NCBI RefSeq assembly: GCF_947179515.1
Contig: NC_067473.1
Coordinates: 80,890,126-80,954,125 of the forward strand
Direction: 5' to 3'
DNA from: Apodemus sylvaticus
Taxonomy: Eukaryota; Chordata; Mammalia; Rodentia; Muridae
DNA: 64,000 bases
The position numbers were made by a program, and so were the translations under genes. Each line of letters begins with the position of its first letter. The stretch's first letter is position 1. Shown here one piece after another: positions 48,601 to 57,482 of this stretch. The notes beneath the pieces were generated by a model that saw only the letters and a program-made list of their open reading frames with translations, made no database searches and was not told where the DNA came from.

Positions 48601-51600
48601 AACATGTACAGGAGCAAGTGAATTGAGAGAAAGAAACCTTGTAGTAAACAATTTACTTACTAAGGTTTAATTGACAGTCCTTGAGCTCCTAGAGGGAAGG
48701 TAGTACAACATTTTCAAACTCATTTAGATGTGAACTCCTCTTGGATGGGCAAGGTACACTTCTGTGGAATACATAAAAGAGTTTGAGAAAATCTAGATAA
48801 GAAATTACAAAGTTATGATTCTGAAATAAGTTCTTTTTTATACTTTTTATTGAATATTTTATTTATTTATATTTCAAAAGTTATCCCCTCCACAAACCCC
48901 TTATCCCATTCTCTTTCCTCCTGCATCTATGAGGGTACCCTCCCACCCACCTACCCACTCCTGCCTCCCACCCCCACCCCGGCATTCCCCTACATGAGCG
49001 CATTGAGCCTTCCCAGAGCCAAGGGCCTCTCATCCCACTGATGTTTGACAAGGCCATTCTCTGTCACAGGTCCCTCCATGTGTACTCTTTGGTTGGTTGC
49101 TTAGTCCCTGGGAGCTCTGGGGGTCTGGTTGTTTGATATTGTTGTTCTTCCTATGGATTGCAAACCCATTTAGTTCCTTCAATCCTTTCTCTAACTCCTC
49201 CATTGGGGACCCTGTGCTTAGTCCAATGGCTGGCTTAGCATCTGCCTCTGTATTTGTCAGGCTCTGGCAGAGCCTCTCAGGAGACAGCTATATCAGGCTC
49301 CTGTCAGCAAGCACTTCTTACCATCCACAATAGTGACTGGGTATGGTGTCTATATCTGGGATAGATCCCCAGGTGGGGCAGTCTCTGGATGGTCTTTCCT
49401 TCAGTCTCTGCTCCATACTTTGTCTCCATATTTCTCCCTTGAGTATTTTGTTCCCTCTTCTATGAAGGACTGAAGCATCCACACTTAGGTCTTCCTTCTT
49501 CCTGAACTTCATGTGATCAGTGAATTGTATCTTGGGTATTCCAAGCTTTGGGGCTAATATCCACTTATCAGTGAGTGCATACCGTGTGTGTTCTTTCATG
49601 ACTGAGTTGCCTCACTCAGGATGATATTTTCTAATTCCATCCATTTGCCTAAGAATTTCATGAATTAATTGCTTTTAATTGCTGAGTAGTACTCCATTGT
49701 GTAAATATACCACATTTTTTCTATTCATTCCTCCGTTGAAGGACATATGGGTTGTTTCCAGCTTCAGGCTATTATAAAGAAGTTTGCTATGAACAATCTG
49801 GAGCATGTGTCCTTGTTATCTGTTGGAGCATCTTTGGGTATAAGCCCAAGAGTAGTATAGCTGGGTTCTCAGGTAGTACTATGTCCGATTTTCTGAGGAA
49901 CGGCCAAACTGATTTCCAGAGTGGTTGTACCAGCTTGCAATCCCACCAACAATGGAGGAGGGTTCCTCTTTCTCCCTATCCTTGCCAGCATCTACTGTCA
50001 CCTGAGTTTTTGATCTTAGCCATTCTTACTGGTGTGAGGAGAAATCTCAGGGTAGCTTTGATTTGCATTTCCCTGATGACTAAGGACCTTGAATATTTCT
50101 TTAGGTGCTTCTCAGCCATTTGAGTTTCCTCAGTTAAGTATTCTTTGTTTAGCTCTGTACCCCATTTTTTAATAGGGTTATTTGGTTCTCTGGAGTCTAA
50201 CTTGAGTTCTTTGTATATATTGGATATTATCCCTCTATCGGATGTAGGGTTGGTAAAGATCTTTTCCTAGTCTGTTGGTTGCTATTTTGTCCTATTGACA
50301 GTGTCCTTTGCCTAATAGAAGCTTTGCAATTTCATGAGGTCCTATTTTTCAATTGCTCATCTTAGAGCATGAGCTATTGGTGTTCGGTTTAGGAAATTTT
50401 CCTCGGTGTCCATGTGTTTGAGGCTCTTCCCCACTTTGTCTTCTATAAGTTTCAGTGTATCTGGTTTTATGTGGTGGTCCTTGATCCACTTGGACTTGAT
50501 CTTTGTACCGGGAGATAATAGGGTCAATTTGCATTTTTCTGCATGCTAACTGCCAGTTGACCCAGCCCCATTTGTTAAAAATGCTATCATCTTTCCACTG
50601 GATGGTTTTAGCTCTTAATCAAAGATCAAGTGACCATAGATGTGTGGGTTCATTTCTGGGTCTTCAATTCTGTTCCATTGATCTACCTGCCTGTCTCTGT
50701 ACCAATACCATGCAGGGTTTTTTGTTTTGTTTTGTTTTGTTTTTTCTTTTTTATCACTATTGCTCTGTAATACAGCTCAAGGTCAGGGATGGTGATTCCC
50801 TTAGAAGTTCTTTTATTATTGAGAATAGTTTTTGCTATCCTGTGTTATTTGTTATTCCAAATGAATTTGCAAATTGCTCTTTCTGACTATCAAGAATTGA
50901 GTCAGGATTTTGATGGGGATTGCATTGAATCTATAGATTGCTTTCAGCAAGATGGTCATCTTTAGTATATTAATCCTGCCAATCCATGAGCATGGGAGAT
51001 CTTTCCATCTTCTGAGAGTTTCTATTTCTTTTTACAGAGACTTGATGTTCTTTTCATACAGATCTTTCACTTACTTGTTTAGAGTCACGCCAAAGTATTT
51101 TATATTATTTGTGACTATAAGTTCTTTTAAGTTCATCAAAAGTTAAGTTAATGAAAAGGAAGAATTTTCTTCAATATTTTTCTGAAAAATACTTTTCTTG
51201 GATTTCTCAGTTCTCTCTCTCTCTCTCTGCTCTGGGGTGAGTTTTTTAAGACTATGTGATCCTGCGGATGCTTCAATGTGTTTTTGTTTTTCTTTTTAAC
51301 TTTTAGAAGGAGTTACTATGGTCTTTTCTTCTTCTGAAAATGAAAGTTCCTTCATCAATTTTCTATTTTTAGAAAATATCTAGATTTAGGTAGGCATTTT
51401 ATTAATGAAAAAGATACACTGATTATAGAGAAGACAGGACTGGGCCTTTGGTCTTGGAGTGGCTGACTTGTTTTTATTTACACTTTTACTTCAATAAAGC
51501 TAAGAAGGTCAAATGTAAAATAAGGAAGAACTAAGTTGTTGGATCCTCAAGACAGAACTGAAAAGAATGTCTCATTCAAAGATAGAGCAGAGGGTTTAAA

Positions 51601-54600
51601 ATGGAATGTAAAATCAGTTATTTAATCTACCCACAGGTTAACATAAAAGTGCTAATTCATGCTCAAGACAGTTGTTCTCTGAGTTGATTGAACCAATAAA
51701 TCAGGAGGTTTGTCTTAGTCAAATACAAAACTTTTTATGAGATTATGGAAGGCAATCATAAAAGCAATTTTGTGTACTCTAGTTCATGAAAAAGGTGGCA
51801 GTTCCTATAAGGTTAACATGGGGGAAGAATGTAATCTGAATTATCTGGAAACATAAGCATTCCTCTAAAAGTCTTGAAAGAATTTTACTGTTGTTTGTGA
51901 AATGTTCATTGGCTCTTCAAAGCAGAATGATGATTAGCTGATAGTTCTCCTTTCAGATGGATGCTTAGGGAAGCACAGGGATTAGAATGGGATATGGAAT
52001 GATAGGAATGGAAAGAGATAAAAGAGGGGAGAATGAGAGTAAACAGAATATAGAGGAAGACAGTAACCAGAATACATTAAACATATGTATGGAGGAAGAC
52101 AGTAACCAGAATACATTAAACATATGTATGGAATAGTCAAAAAACGAAATTAATTTAAAAATATGGAAAAAAGCTCACTAGCTTAGGTATACCTATTCTC
52201 TGTCTTCTTTTTTTTTCTGATGAGATAGGCTGCCACACTTTGCCATACTCTCCTCACTATGATCAACTAAAACATGAATAAAAATGAATCTCCTCTCCTC
52301 TTCCTTCTGAAAGTTTTTCTTTCAAGTATTTAGTCATAATAGTAAGAAAATATGATCAATTGCATGTCTTTGACCAACCATGTGTGCTTTTACCATTATG
52401 AGTAATATAATAGTTATGCTAGTATTAGGGACTTAATAAAGCTATACTACAAAAGTGAAATTACTTGTTTTCTATCACCAGAAGAAAAAATGCCTCACTT
52501 CATTTACAAAATGATATCATATGCCTAAATTATCTCTTACTTCATGAGGTCCCCCTCTAAATCCAATTAAGCCAGTTCTTTTATATATGGCCAGATTATT
52601 AAGACATTATATATATTATGAAAAAAGACTAACAAGTTGAAAATATGATTGATTTTGAAAGCAAATGAGATTCTTCATTAATTACTGTTTGTTTCTTAAA
52701 AGAATGAAAACTATGTAGTTCCTTTTAATAACTTTAAGAGCCAATCTTTGTATAATATTGTGTATTATACAAACTTGTATAACAATTGTATATTTACATG
52801 TTTGCTTTGATGTACATCAAAAATATGAGAGATATATAGACAGTCACAATTACCAGAGTTAAAATAATTCATGAACACTTACTATGTTTGTCAGGGAGCT
52901 AAACACTGCATATGTGTTAATTCATACACAGTGGGGTCAAATGTTCAGTGGTGGCTGACCTGAGCCTTAGAACCAGGCCTCCTGATTCCATATGCTATTC
53001 TACACTTGGGTAAGGAATATGATAGGCATAATAATGAGACTACTACTGAATGAAGTCATAGGAAGTAGACTTGGAGAACTTTATATTAAGAGCCTGGGAT
53101 ATTGCTTTAGGATGCATTTTATCTTTTGCAATAGTAGAGATGGATATTTGTACTTTGTCCACTAGGACAGCACTCTGCCACTAAGCAAATCCTCAGTCCT
53201 AGAGCTTATCTTTTGACATTTGATATTTTACACATAAACATAGAGTCACACATCTCTAGGGTTTTAAATGAATTAGCATGTAACAACTATGTGTATATAT
53301 AAACCTATGAAGTTATATGTATCCAATTCAGTTTAAAAGCTATTAGCTTTCCTATGATAGAGTGAGTTCTTAGTGGGTAGGTGCCCTATCTTCAGAGAGA
53401 GGGAAACAGCTGGAAAATTTGAATTTTAACAGTCTTCCTCATCTCAGAAAATCACATTATCCATTCTTCAAGTTTGTCTTTTCTGATATTTTAATTTACT
53501 TACTGTACCTTTGTACATGCCTGTATACCATGACACATGTGGAGGCTAAAGGACAACTTATGGGAGTTGGTTTTCTCCTTTTACCATGTAGATTCTAGGG
53601 ATCAAACTAAAATCTTTGGAACTGGCTACAGACAGCTTTACCTCCTGAGTGATATCAGTGTCCCCCATTATCTAGTTCTTACTATATTATTTACTGTATC
53701 AAAGTAGGTTTATGGAAAAAAAAACTATTGTGAAACTTCTATGTTCCTATATTCTTTAGGTCGGTTCCAACAGCTGGAAATCTTGGATCATGTGACCAAT
53801 GCCTTCTCATCTTTGCTGAATGGTGTTAATACCCCAGAGAGCCAGTATGAAGAAAAATCTGGAAAGCAGAGTATGCAAAATCCCTCATCAAATGGAGCGA
53901 AAGAACGTCAGAGAAAAATGAGCCAACTTTTAAGAAGAGCTTCGAGACAGACCAGCACAATAGATGGTAATTCAGCACTGTCAGAATCATTCAAGATGGA
54001 ACATGGAAATTCCACTCTGCCAACCAAGCCATGGGACCCTAGAGTGGAGCTAGAAGTGTCTTCCATTAGCCGTGATGGAAATCAAATGCTTCCTTCAATA
54101 GAACATGGTTCTGCCCAAGCCTGCAATGACTTGTCACCTTGTCCTCCTTCACAAGCTCTTTCAGACAAGCAGTGGCCTTGCTCATGCGCATTGGCCAAGC
54201 AGTCTCATCATACCTGTGTGTCTGAGGGGTCAGTTAAGAGGAGAACTTGGAAGGAGAAATGGATTCATATGGACAAACTCAAGAACTTGTCACACATTGT
54301 GAGTAAAGGACCAGACTCTTTTGAAATGGAAGAGGTGAGTGCTGTGTCTAGTGCTTGGGTTCCTACAGGAAATAGCCCATGCCACCATATTTTTCCTACT
54401 GGAAATGGCCCAGGCCACCATATTTATCTTTTTGCTTTCTTAACTCCATTGATATACTTGTTTTAGCATTTTGCCTTATGGTTCTGTCCTTGTTAGAGTT
54501 TTATTGCTGTGAAGAGACATCATGACCAAGGCAACTCTTACAAAGAAAAACATTTAATTGGGGCTGTCTTACAGATTTAGAGGTTTAGTCCATTCTTATC

Positions 54601-57482
54601 ATGGCAAGAAGCATGGCAGCATCATGCAGACGTAGTTCTAGAGGAGGAGAGAGTTCTAAACCTTAATCTGCAGGCAGCAGAAGGAGACTGTCCCACTAGG
54701 TATGGCTTCAGCCTATATGAACTCAAAGCTCTACTTCTACCATGACATACTTCCTTTTACAATGCCACACTTCCTCCAATAAAGTCACACCTCCTAATAG
54801 TGCCACTTCCTATGTCTAAGCATTCAAGAACATGAATATATGGGGCCATACCTATCCAAACTACCACAGGTTCCAAATTTGATTTAGTCTGAGACACTTA
54901 AAGTCATTTTAATTGCTTCACACAGAACTAAAATAGTATGAAACCAGCCTTCTCCTATTGTCTTAGTTACTTTTTTTATTGCTGTGTCAAGATAAAGGCA
55001 ATTGTAGGAGAAACAGTTCATTCAGAGACTTACAGTTTGGGATGATAAGCCTATGATTATCCTGGGCAGGATGGAATATGGCAGCAAGGATGAGAGCTTA
55101 CATCCTGATCCACAGGCACTGTCCAAGCGGAGCCAACTGGGAATGGCCTAGGTTTTTGAAACCTCAAAGCCCAACCCCAGTGACACACTTGCTTCAACAA
55201 AGCCACACCTCTTAATCCTTCCCAAAGAGTTCCTAGTGCTTGGAACCATGCATTCAGACAAATGCACCTATGGGGTCATTCTCAAACACCCCACTGATCC
55301 ACCTTTTTTTTTTTTTATTCACAACTGAATTTGAGTAATCTCTTACTTTGCTTTCACGATGTTTTTTTTATTAATTATCTCAGTGTGGTTTCTTATCTAC
55401 TTTCTATCCATAATTCACCTTCTTTATGGGTCAGTTCAATTACTCCCTCTCAGTGACAGTTGAACCCAAAATTCCCCTCTATGTTCTCAGAGTTCCACCA
55501 TGGAGACCTTGTGAAAAGATGTATCAGTTGTTTCATCCATGCTGAACTCTTGACAGCATAAAGACTAAAGAAAGTATTCAGAAATGCTTGCCAAAATGTG
55601 TCATGCAATATTCTTAATAAAACACTAAGAGTACAGTGTGGGCTTGGAATTTGGGGGGTTAGTTTCCTTTATTTGCCTATAACAGGGTTTGGTGGTCCTA
55701 TTTTACCTGAATTCTCTAATTCTTTATTCTTACTTCTCTCATTCATATTAATTTGCATTTTCTTCTGATATCTCCTTTTGTATTTATTTGCTAATGTATG
55801 TATGTGCATGTGCATGTGTGTGCATGTATGTGTGTGTGTGTGTTATATGTGTGTATTTCCACTTATCTTTGTATTGATAATGGAAAATAGAATGCGACAT
55901 GAACTTATTGATAACTGTTATTTCACTTAATAGAATGAGAAAATGCAGCCTAGGGGTATTGCCTACTAAAAAAGAGCCAATGTCAGGGTTAGTGGCATGT
56001 GTAAAATGGCAGATTTTTGGAGGTATTAAATGATAGCCAATATCTATAAGTAATCTGGATAATAGAGTTTAACTAGGGTTGACCAAATTTGTCCTTGCAG
56101 ACAATCTATTGTGGTTTCCTACAGTGCTATTGAAGGTTGCTTTTGGCAGTATTTGGCTTAACAACAAAAACTATACTCCCAACAAAAATTATACACAGAT
56201 TTTTAATGCAAAGGGCAACATATTCTGTGTTCAATTCTACTAAGTAGAATTGAGTCAGTTTCTTTCTTTTTACATTACCAAGCATATTAAATGGATTTCT
56301 TATTTGTGAAATTCATGCAGTTATGCTACATGACAGATGCTTCTTTACATACATGATCAATAACCTTTATCCTTCCTTCCTTTATGAATGGATCATGTAT
56401 TACAGAAGACACATGAGGCCACCAATATTATTGTTAGTTTGCATCTTTACTGGATGCAGACTGCTTCTTTATTTAATCTTTACTGATTTTTAAAACTAAT
56501 AACAATGGATCAGGTAGGCAGTCTAGGAATATATCTGGCATCTATAGTAAATTGTTGCACTCTTTTCTTTCTTTCTCTTTTTCTAATTGAAAAAAAATGT
56601 GCTTTGCAGTAAACCAAGTTGATTTTCTTCATGATTTTCTTCATGGAAGGAGAGTTTACTAATTACATTAAAAAAAATGCGATGAAGAACATTGGTTTGA
56701 TCTACTGAAACCAGCAAAAGGAATGCTGGGAAGTACATCTAATCAGCTCTCAGCATAAGATCCTACTTCCAAATTCTAGAGTGAAAATTTTGACTTCATG
56801 GCTATATCCAGAAAAAAAGTGAGCTAAACCTAAATCCTACAAAGAAATAGTCCAAAATGTCAACAGTAACTATATTCACCTTACAAAGCATTTCTTGGTG
56901 ACACACTTCTACAGTAAGCAGTGTTGCTATTTAAAGGTGATAGTTGCTGCTTATTTATTACTCTCCAAAATATTTCAAAAATAAACTCTGCTCTCTCAGT
57001 ATAGAAATAAATCTTGTTTGTGTTAAGGAATATGTAACAGCTGCATTATCTGAATTACTATGCATAAGCTTATCAAGCAATACTTAGCTAGCTTTCTCAC
57101 ATATATTTAATTTCTTCAGTGCCAAAAGGAGGGCTAATGCACAACTTCTAGAAAAAAGCCTTGATCCTCTCATCCAGAAATGACCCTCCCCTCTCCCCTA
57201 AACTCTTTTAATTTGTTTAGTCTTTGTTGTGGATGTCTCATGCCACCTTCTCCTCTTTTCCCCCTCCCCTCCTCTTCCTTTTCCCAGAAGCCCATTATCT
57301 ATTATCATCAAGTCATGTTATCCCCCTGCATTGTTATCAGTTGATAATTATTGTTCATTGTTAAAATAAAGTGAATGTGTCATGAAGATATTTCTAGTTA
57401 AATTGATCTATTTTGACATCTTAGGTCCAGAGCTTTGAAGAAGATACTGGCAACCCTCTTAACCTGACATCAGGAACTGTAG
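30507..57482 (+). CDS. Itprid1: Itprid1 (Ccdc129), N-terminal 410 codons, 8 exons, continues beyond window
   Basis: ITPRID1 belongs to the ITPRID family with ITPRID2 (KRAP) and TESPA1, cytoplasmic adaptors that bind IP3 receptors (KRAP also links them to actin). Exons 30507-30690 (coding from 30528), 32268-32316, 32656-32699, 42540-42591, 45750-45836, 47737-47939, 53760-54334 and 57425-57482 join without a stop, all with AG acceptors, GT donors and matching phases. The N-terminus MIMEKLQGSDTP fits the human protein as I recall it (the second ATG, 30534, is an alternative start). Residues 61-71 SIQQWLDSGFF, 133-142 IPAWLEFWEK, 147-154 ILLDLGFG, 164-169 IPARFL and 177-191 form the KRAP IP3R-binding domain, running into RFQQLEILDHV (201-211). 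Residues 240-391 are low-complexity with a basic KERQRKMSQLLRRASR patch. The human protein has about 1,000 residues, so more than half is missing to the right. Expression control is not visible. Confidence 0.88.
30955..31145 (+). repeat. Pyrimidine-rich (CTT/CCT)n tract
   Basis: Imperfect C/T-rich sequence of cttcctcctcc type. The K/R/E-rich frame on the other strand is a composition artefact. Confidence 0.85.
31150..31370 (-). repeat. tRNA-derived SINE of B2/B3/B4 kind
   Basis: agtgggtgctggggatgcaa then gcaagtgagctagacg earlier, and acaagcacttgaaccgcatg followed by ccatccccccagctcccc, are the antisense of the tRNA-like head (gagatggctcagtggttaagagc...cttgctg...aggacc). The class within B2/B3/B4 is uncertain. 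Confidence 0.55.
32268..32316 (+). CDS. Itprid1: Itprid1 coding exon 2
   Basis: 49 nt between ttctttgtag and gtaagt. The split codon G/AA gives Glu55; residues run to the SIQQWLDSGFF motif (61-71), start of the KRAP IP3R-binding domain. The last Phe is split TT/T with exon 3. Confidence 0.9.
32317..32655 (+). other. Itprid1 intron 2
   Basis: gtaagt...tatag, 339 nt, no repeat recognised. An open frame of 72 codons crosses its 5' half without coding features. Confidence 0.85.
32656..32699 (+). CDS. Itprid1: Itprid1 coding exon 3
   Basis: 44 nt between cttttatag and gtaagg. Codes FVSVNDNFQQAINHP (71-85) and ends in phase 1. It precedes the largest intron, about 9.8 kb. Confidence 0.88.
34108..34206 (+). 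repeat. (GA)n/(GACA)n purine-rich microsatellite
   Basis: GAGA and GACAGA units with a short G run near 34149; an imperfect compound repeat. Confidence 0.93.
34674..35039 (+). other. 121-codon open frame of unknown meaning inside intron 3
   Basis: Longest non-repeat open frame in this intron. The translation has no recognised domain, no signal peptide and no coiled coil, and it lacks exon-like splice boundaries in phase with Itprid1. I regard it as chance but record it because it is free of simple repeats. Confidence 0.2.
35444..35638 (-). other. 64-codon minus-strand open frame followed by AATAAA
   Basis: The frame ends in ...STKSIWSSSQ and about ten bases past its stop lies an AATAAA, then a short A-rich stretch. 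This arrangement could be the 3' end of a processed pseudogene, but I do not recognise the protein in any frame and found no clear flanking repeat. Confidence 0.25.
35805..36350 (+). repeat. Muroid dispersed repeat, subgroup B, with polypurine expansion
   Basis: Starts ttctattgctgtgaagagac, then atcatgaccaaggcaactct and gagaacatttaattggggct. It is broken at about 35996 by a polypurine tract, then resumes with gtttttgaaatctcaaagct and agtgacacatttcttccaac, ending accacaccacacc. Same unit as at 54490 and 54958. Confidence 0.75.
35996..36172 (+). repeat. (GGGAGA)n to (GGGAAA)n polypurine tract
   Basis: About 175 nt without a pyrimidine apart from the edges: GGGAGG, then GAGAGGGA variants, then regular GGGAGA hexamers, then GGGAAA hexamers. 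The two hexamer blocks differ by one base per unit, suggesting expansion from two founder units. Confidence 0.97.
40506..40680 (+). repeat. Old B1 SINE
   Basis: tgtgcatggtagcatatacc, tttaatcctaggtcttggga, then 'aaggccatctctgtttacat' and gagctacataatgagaccct follow B1 order; the tail is acaaatacataaacaaag. A ggatggatggatgg expansion replaces the normal aggcagaggcagg block. Confidence 0.7.
40768..40890 (+). repeat. Degenerate B1-like SINE
   Basis: gaggctatgcacctggactc, tcagccctggagagcatg, ccagcttggagttcatag and ggagaccccatctta keep the order of a B1 (proto-B1) copy but are strongly diverged. Confidence 0.45.
41700..41905 (+). repeat. Degenerate B2/B3-type SINE
   Basis: ggagctgaagaaatgactta, gcaattaaggatgctttctc, aagttcagattccagcacca, agttccagggcatccaatat and ttttctggactcctctgcc follow a tRNA-derived B2-like SINE, ending aaaataaatacattttt. 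Confidence 0.6.
42540..42591 (+). CDS. Itprid1: Itprid1 coding exon 4
   Basis: 52 nt between tttttgtaattgcag and gtacgt. Codes ASLNEQGIFQMTVKDYM plus the first two bases of Arg103. TVKDYM is conserved in the human protein as I recall it. Confidence 0.88.
43536..43850 (+). repeat. Muroid dispersed repeat, subgroup A, partial
   Basis: ctctctgtcactgtgataaa, gatcaaaagcagcttgctta, aaccagggcaggaacctgga, acaatcaagaaaatgcccta keep the subgroup A order; both ends are worn. Confidence 0.55.
43927..44880 (+). mobile_element. 5'-truncated L1 (3' end) carrying a nested B1, with TSD
   Basis: Starts aaagctgaagaagaagaaag and has the murine L1 3'UTR phrases ctttggtccttcttagaaag, ccatccagagattgtcccat, aactgtctcctgagaggccc, aagaacaacaatatcaacca and aaatgtaaataaattaaaat. 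The 13-bp repeat aaataagttttcc flanks it (43914-43926 and 44881-44893). A B1 interrupts it at 43991-44208. Confidence 0.9.
43991..44208 (+). repeat. B1 SINE inserted inside the L1, with TSD
   Basis: A near-complete, little-diverged B1: gccgggcggtggtggcgcac, acctgtaatcccagcactct, gggaggcagaggcaggtgga, ttcaaggccagcctggtcta, then an A/AAAG-rich tail of about 65 nt. The 15-bp repeat agaaaggggaacaaa (43976-43990 and 44209-44223) is host L1 sequence duplicated on insertion, so the B1 is younger than the L1. Confidence 0.95.
45750..45836 (+). CDS. Itprid1: Itprid1 coding exon 5
   Basis: 87 nt between cccttgacttctag and gtatgt. Codes RSLYQFSETPTLSRGTSF then NSCYSTTGVPQ (103-131), a Ser/Thr-rich segment expected to be exposed. 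Same phase at both ends, so skipping it would keep the frame. Confidence 0.9.
45837..47736 (+). other. Itprid1 intron 5
   Basis: gtatgt...atctcag, 1.9 kb. Apart from one possible ancient repeat (46465-46550) nothing is recognised. Confidence 0.8.
46465..46550 (+). repeat. Possible ancient L2/MIR-type 3' end
   Basis: ggacagtctttgttaacttt, gtaccttgccccagagctta and acaccacagatgttcaataa resemble the L2/MIR end (cttgtctgtctccc, cagtgcctagcacagtg, gtgctcaataaatg). Short and diverged. Confidence 0.4.
47737..47939 (+). CDS. Itprid1: Itprid1 coding exon 6, core of the IP3R-binding domain
   Basis: 203 nt between atttttatctcag and gtaagt. Codes residues 132-199: IPAWLEFWEKDPVEILLDLG (133-152), FGADEPDICTQIPARFLGYS (153-172), then ARGINIRVFLEAQKQRMDFE (175-194). 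This is the best-conserved part of the family. At the place where TESPA1 has a Phe-Phe pair important for IP3R binding, this protein has Phe168-Leu169. Confidence 0.92.
48838..51116 (-). mobile_element. 5'-truncated L1 (2.3 kb) with 12-bp TSD, ORF2 broken
   Basis: Read on the minus strand it runs from the ORF2 thumb region through the Cys-rich end and the 3'UTR to an A-rich tail. On the + strand this appears as cattgtgtaaatataccaca, gatttccagagtggttgtac, gatttgcatttccctgatga, ccttgatccacttggacttg and tgccaatccatgagcatggg. ORF2 is interrupted by several stops and frameshifts and by a (GTTTT)n expansion near 50717-50752. ataagttctttt flanks it (48826-48837 and 51117-51128). It is older than the full-length copy. 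Confidence 0.92.
52053..52130 (+). repeat. 39-bp tandem duplication
   Basis: Two adjacent identical 39-nt units, each starting gaggaagacagtaaccagaa and ending acatatgtatg (52053-52091 and 52092-52130). Confidence 0.95.
52865..53010 (-). repeat. MIR SINE (ancient)
   Basis: gaacacttactatgtttgtc, agggagctaaacactgcata, tgtgttaattcatacacagt and accaggcctcctgattccat are the antisense-side MIR order (acttactatgtgccaggcac, ctaagcactttacatg, aattcattt, aacccaggcagtctgactcc). Confidence 0.6.
53150..53206 (-). repeat. ID-like / B4-head fragment
   Basis: aggacagcactctgccacta then agcaaatcctcagtcct resembles the antisense ID core (gcaagcactctaccactgagctaaatccccagc). Confidence 0.4.
53510..53672 (-). repeat. 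B3 SINE
   Basis: gacacatgtggaggctaaag, gacaacttatgggagttggt, ccttttaccatgtagattct, agggatcaaactaaaatctt and 'tttacctcctgagtgatatc' follow the antisense B3. Confidence 0.75.
53760..54334 (+). CDS. Itprid1: Itprid1 coding exon 7 (long, low-complexity)
   Basis: 575 nt between tatattctttag and gtgagt. Codes residues 200-391. It opens with RFQQLEILDHVTNAFSSLLN, the end of the conserved domain, then polar sequence with KERQRKMSQLLRRASRQTS (247-265), a Cys/Ser/Pro-rich middle and KEKWIHMDKLKNLSHIV before SFEMEE, a family-typical end. If the intron is retained the frame continues for 44 more codons to a stop at 54464-54466, giving a possible short isoform. Confidence 0.9.
54490..54870 (+). repeat. 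Muroid dispersed repeat, TGTCTTAGTTAGG family, subgroup B
   Basis: tgttagagttttattgctgt, gaagagacatcatgaccaag, aaaacatttaattggggctg, atggcaagaagcatggcagc, cacttcctccaataaagtca and an end at aactaccaca. It has TG...CA-like termini. Confidence 0.75.
54958..55300 (+). repeat. Muroid dispersed repeat, subgroup B
   Basis: tgtcttagttactttttttattgctgtg start (read in two parts), then cagttcattcagagacttac, gtttttgaaacctcaaagcc, ccagtgacacacttgcttca and gccacacctcttaatccttc. It lies head-to-tail with the copy at 54490, about 90 bp apart. Confidence 0.7.
55797..55853 (+). repeat. (TG)n/(TGCA) microsatellite
   Basis: Imperfect TG run with ATG and CATG interruptions. Confidence 0.9.
57425..57482 (+). 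CDS. Itprid1: Itprid1 coding exon 8, last exon in the window
   Basis: 58 nt between ttttgacatcttag and gtaagg. Codes VQSFEEDTGNPLNLTSGTV plus the first base of the next codon. SFEMEEVQSFEEDTGNPLN across the exon 7/8 joint is the kind of acidic block found in KRAP relatives. No later exon was found up to 64000. Confidence 0.85.

Larger units (their letters stand above)
47940..53759 (+). other. Itprid1 intron 6 (5.8 kb)
   Basis: gtaagt...ttctttag. Holds a truncated L1, a tandem duplication, a MIR, an ID-like scrap and a B3, listed separately. 47940-48825 and 51129-52050 show nothing recognised. Confidence 0.8.
54335..57424 (+). other. Itprid1 intron 7
   Basis: gtgagt...acatcttag, 3.1 kb. Holds two subgroup B repeats and a TG microsatellite. 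55300-55795 and 55860-57424 show nothing recognised. Confidence 0.8.

Noticed and set aside
49318..49599. 93-codon minus-strand frame
   Set aside because: Lies in the 3'UTR/ORF2-end part of the truncated L1 and is a remnant, not a gene.
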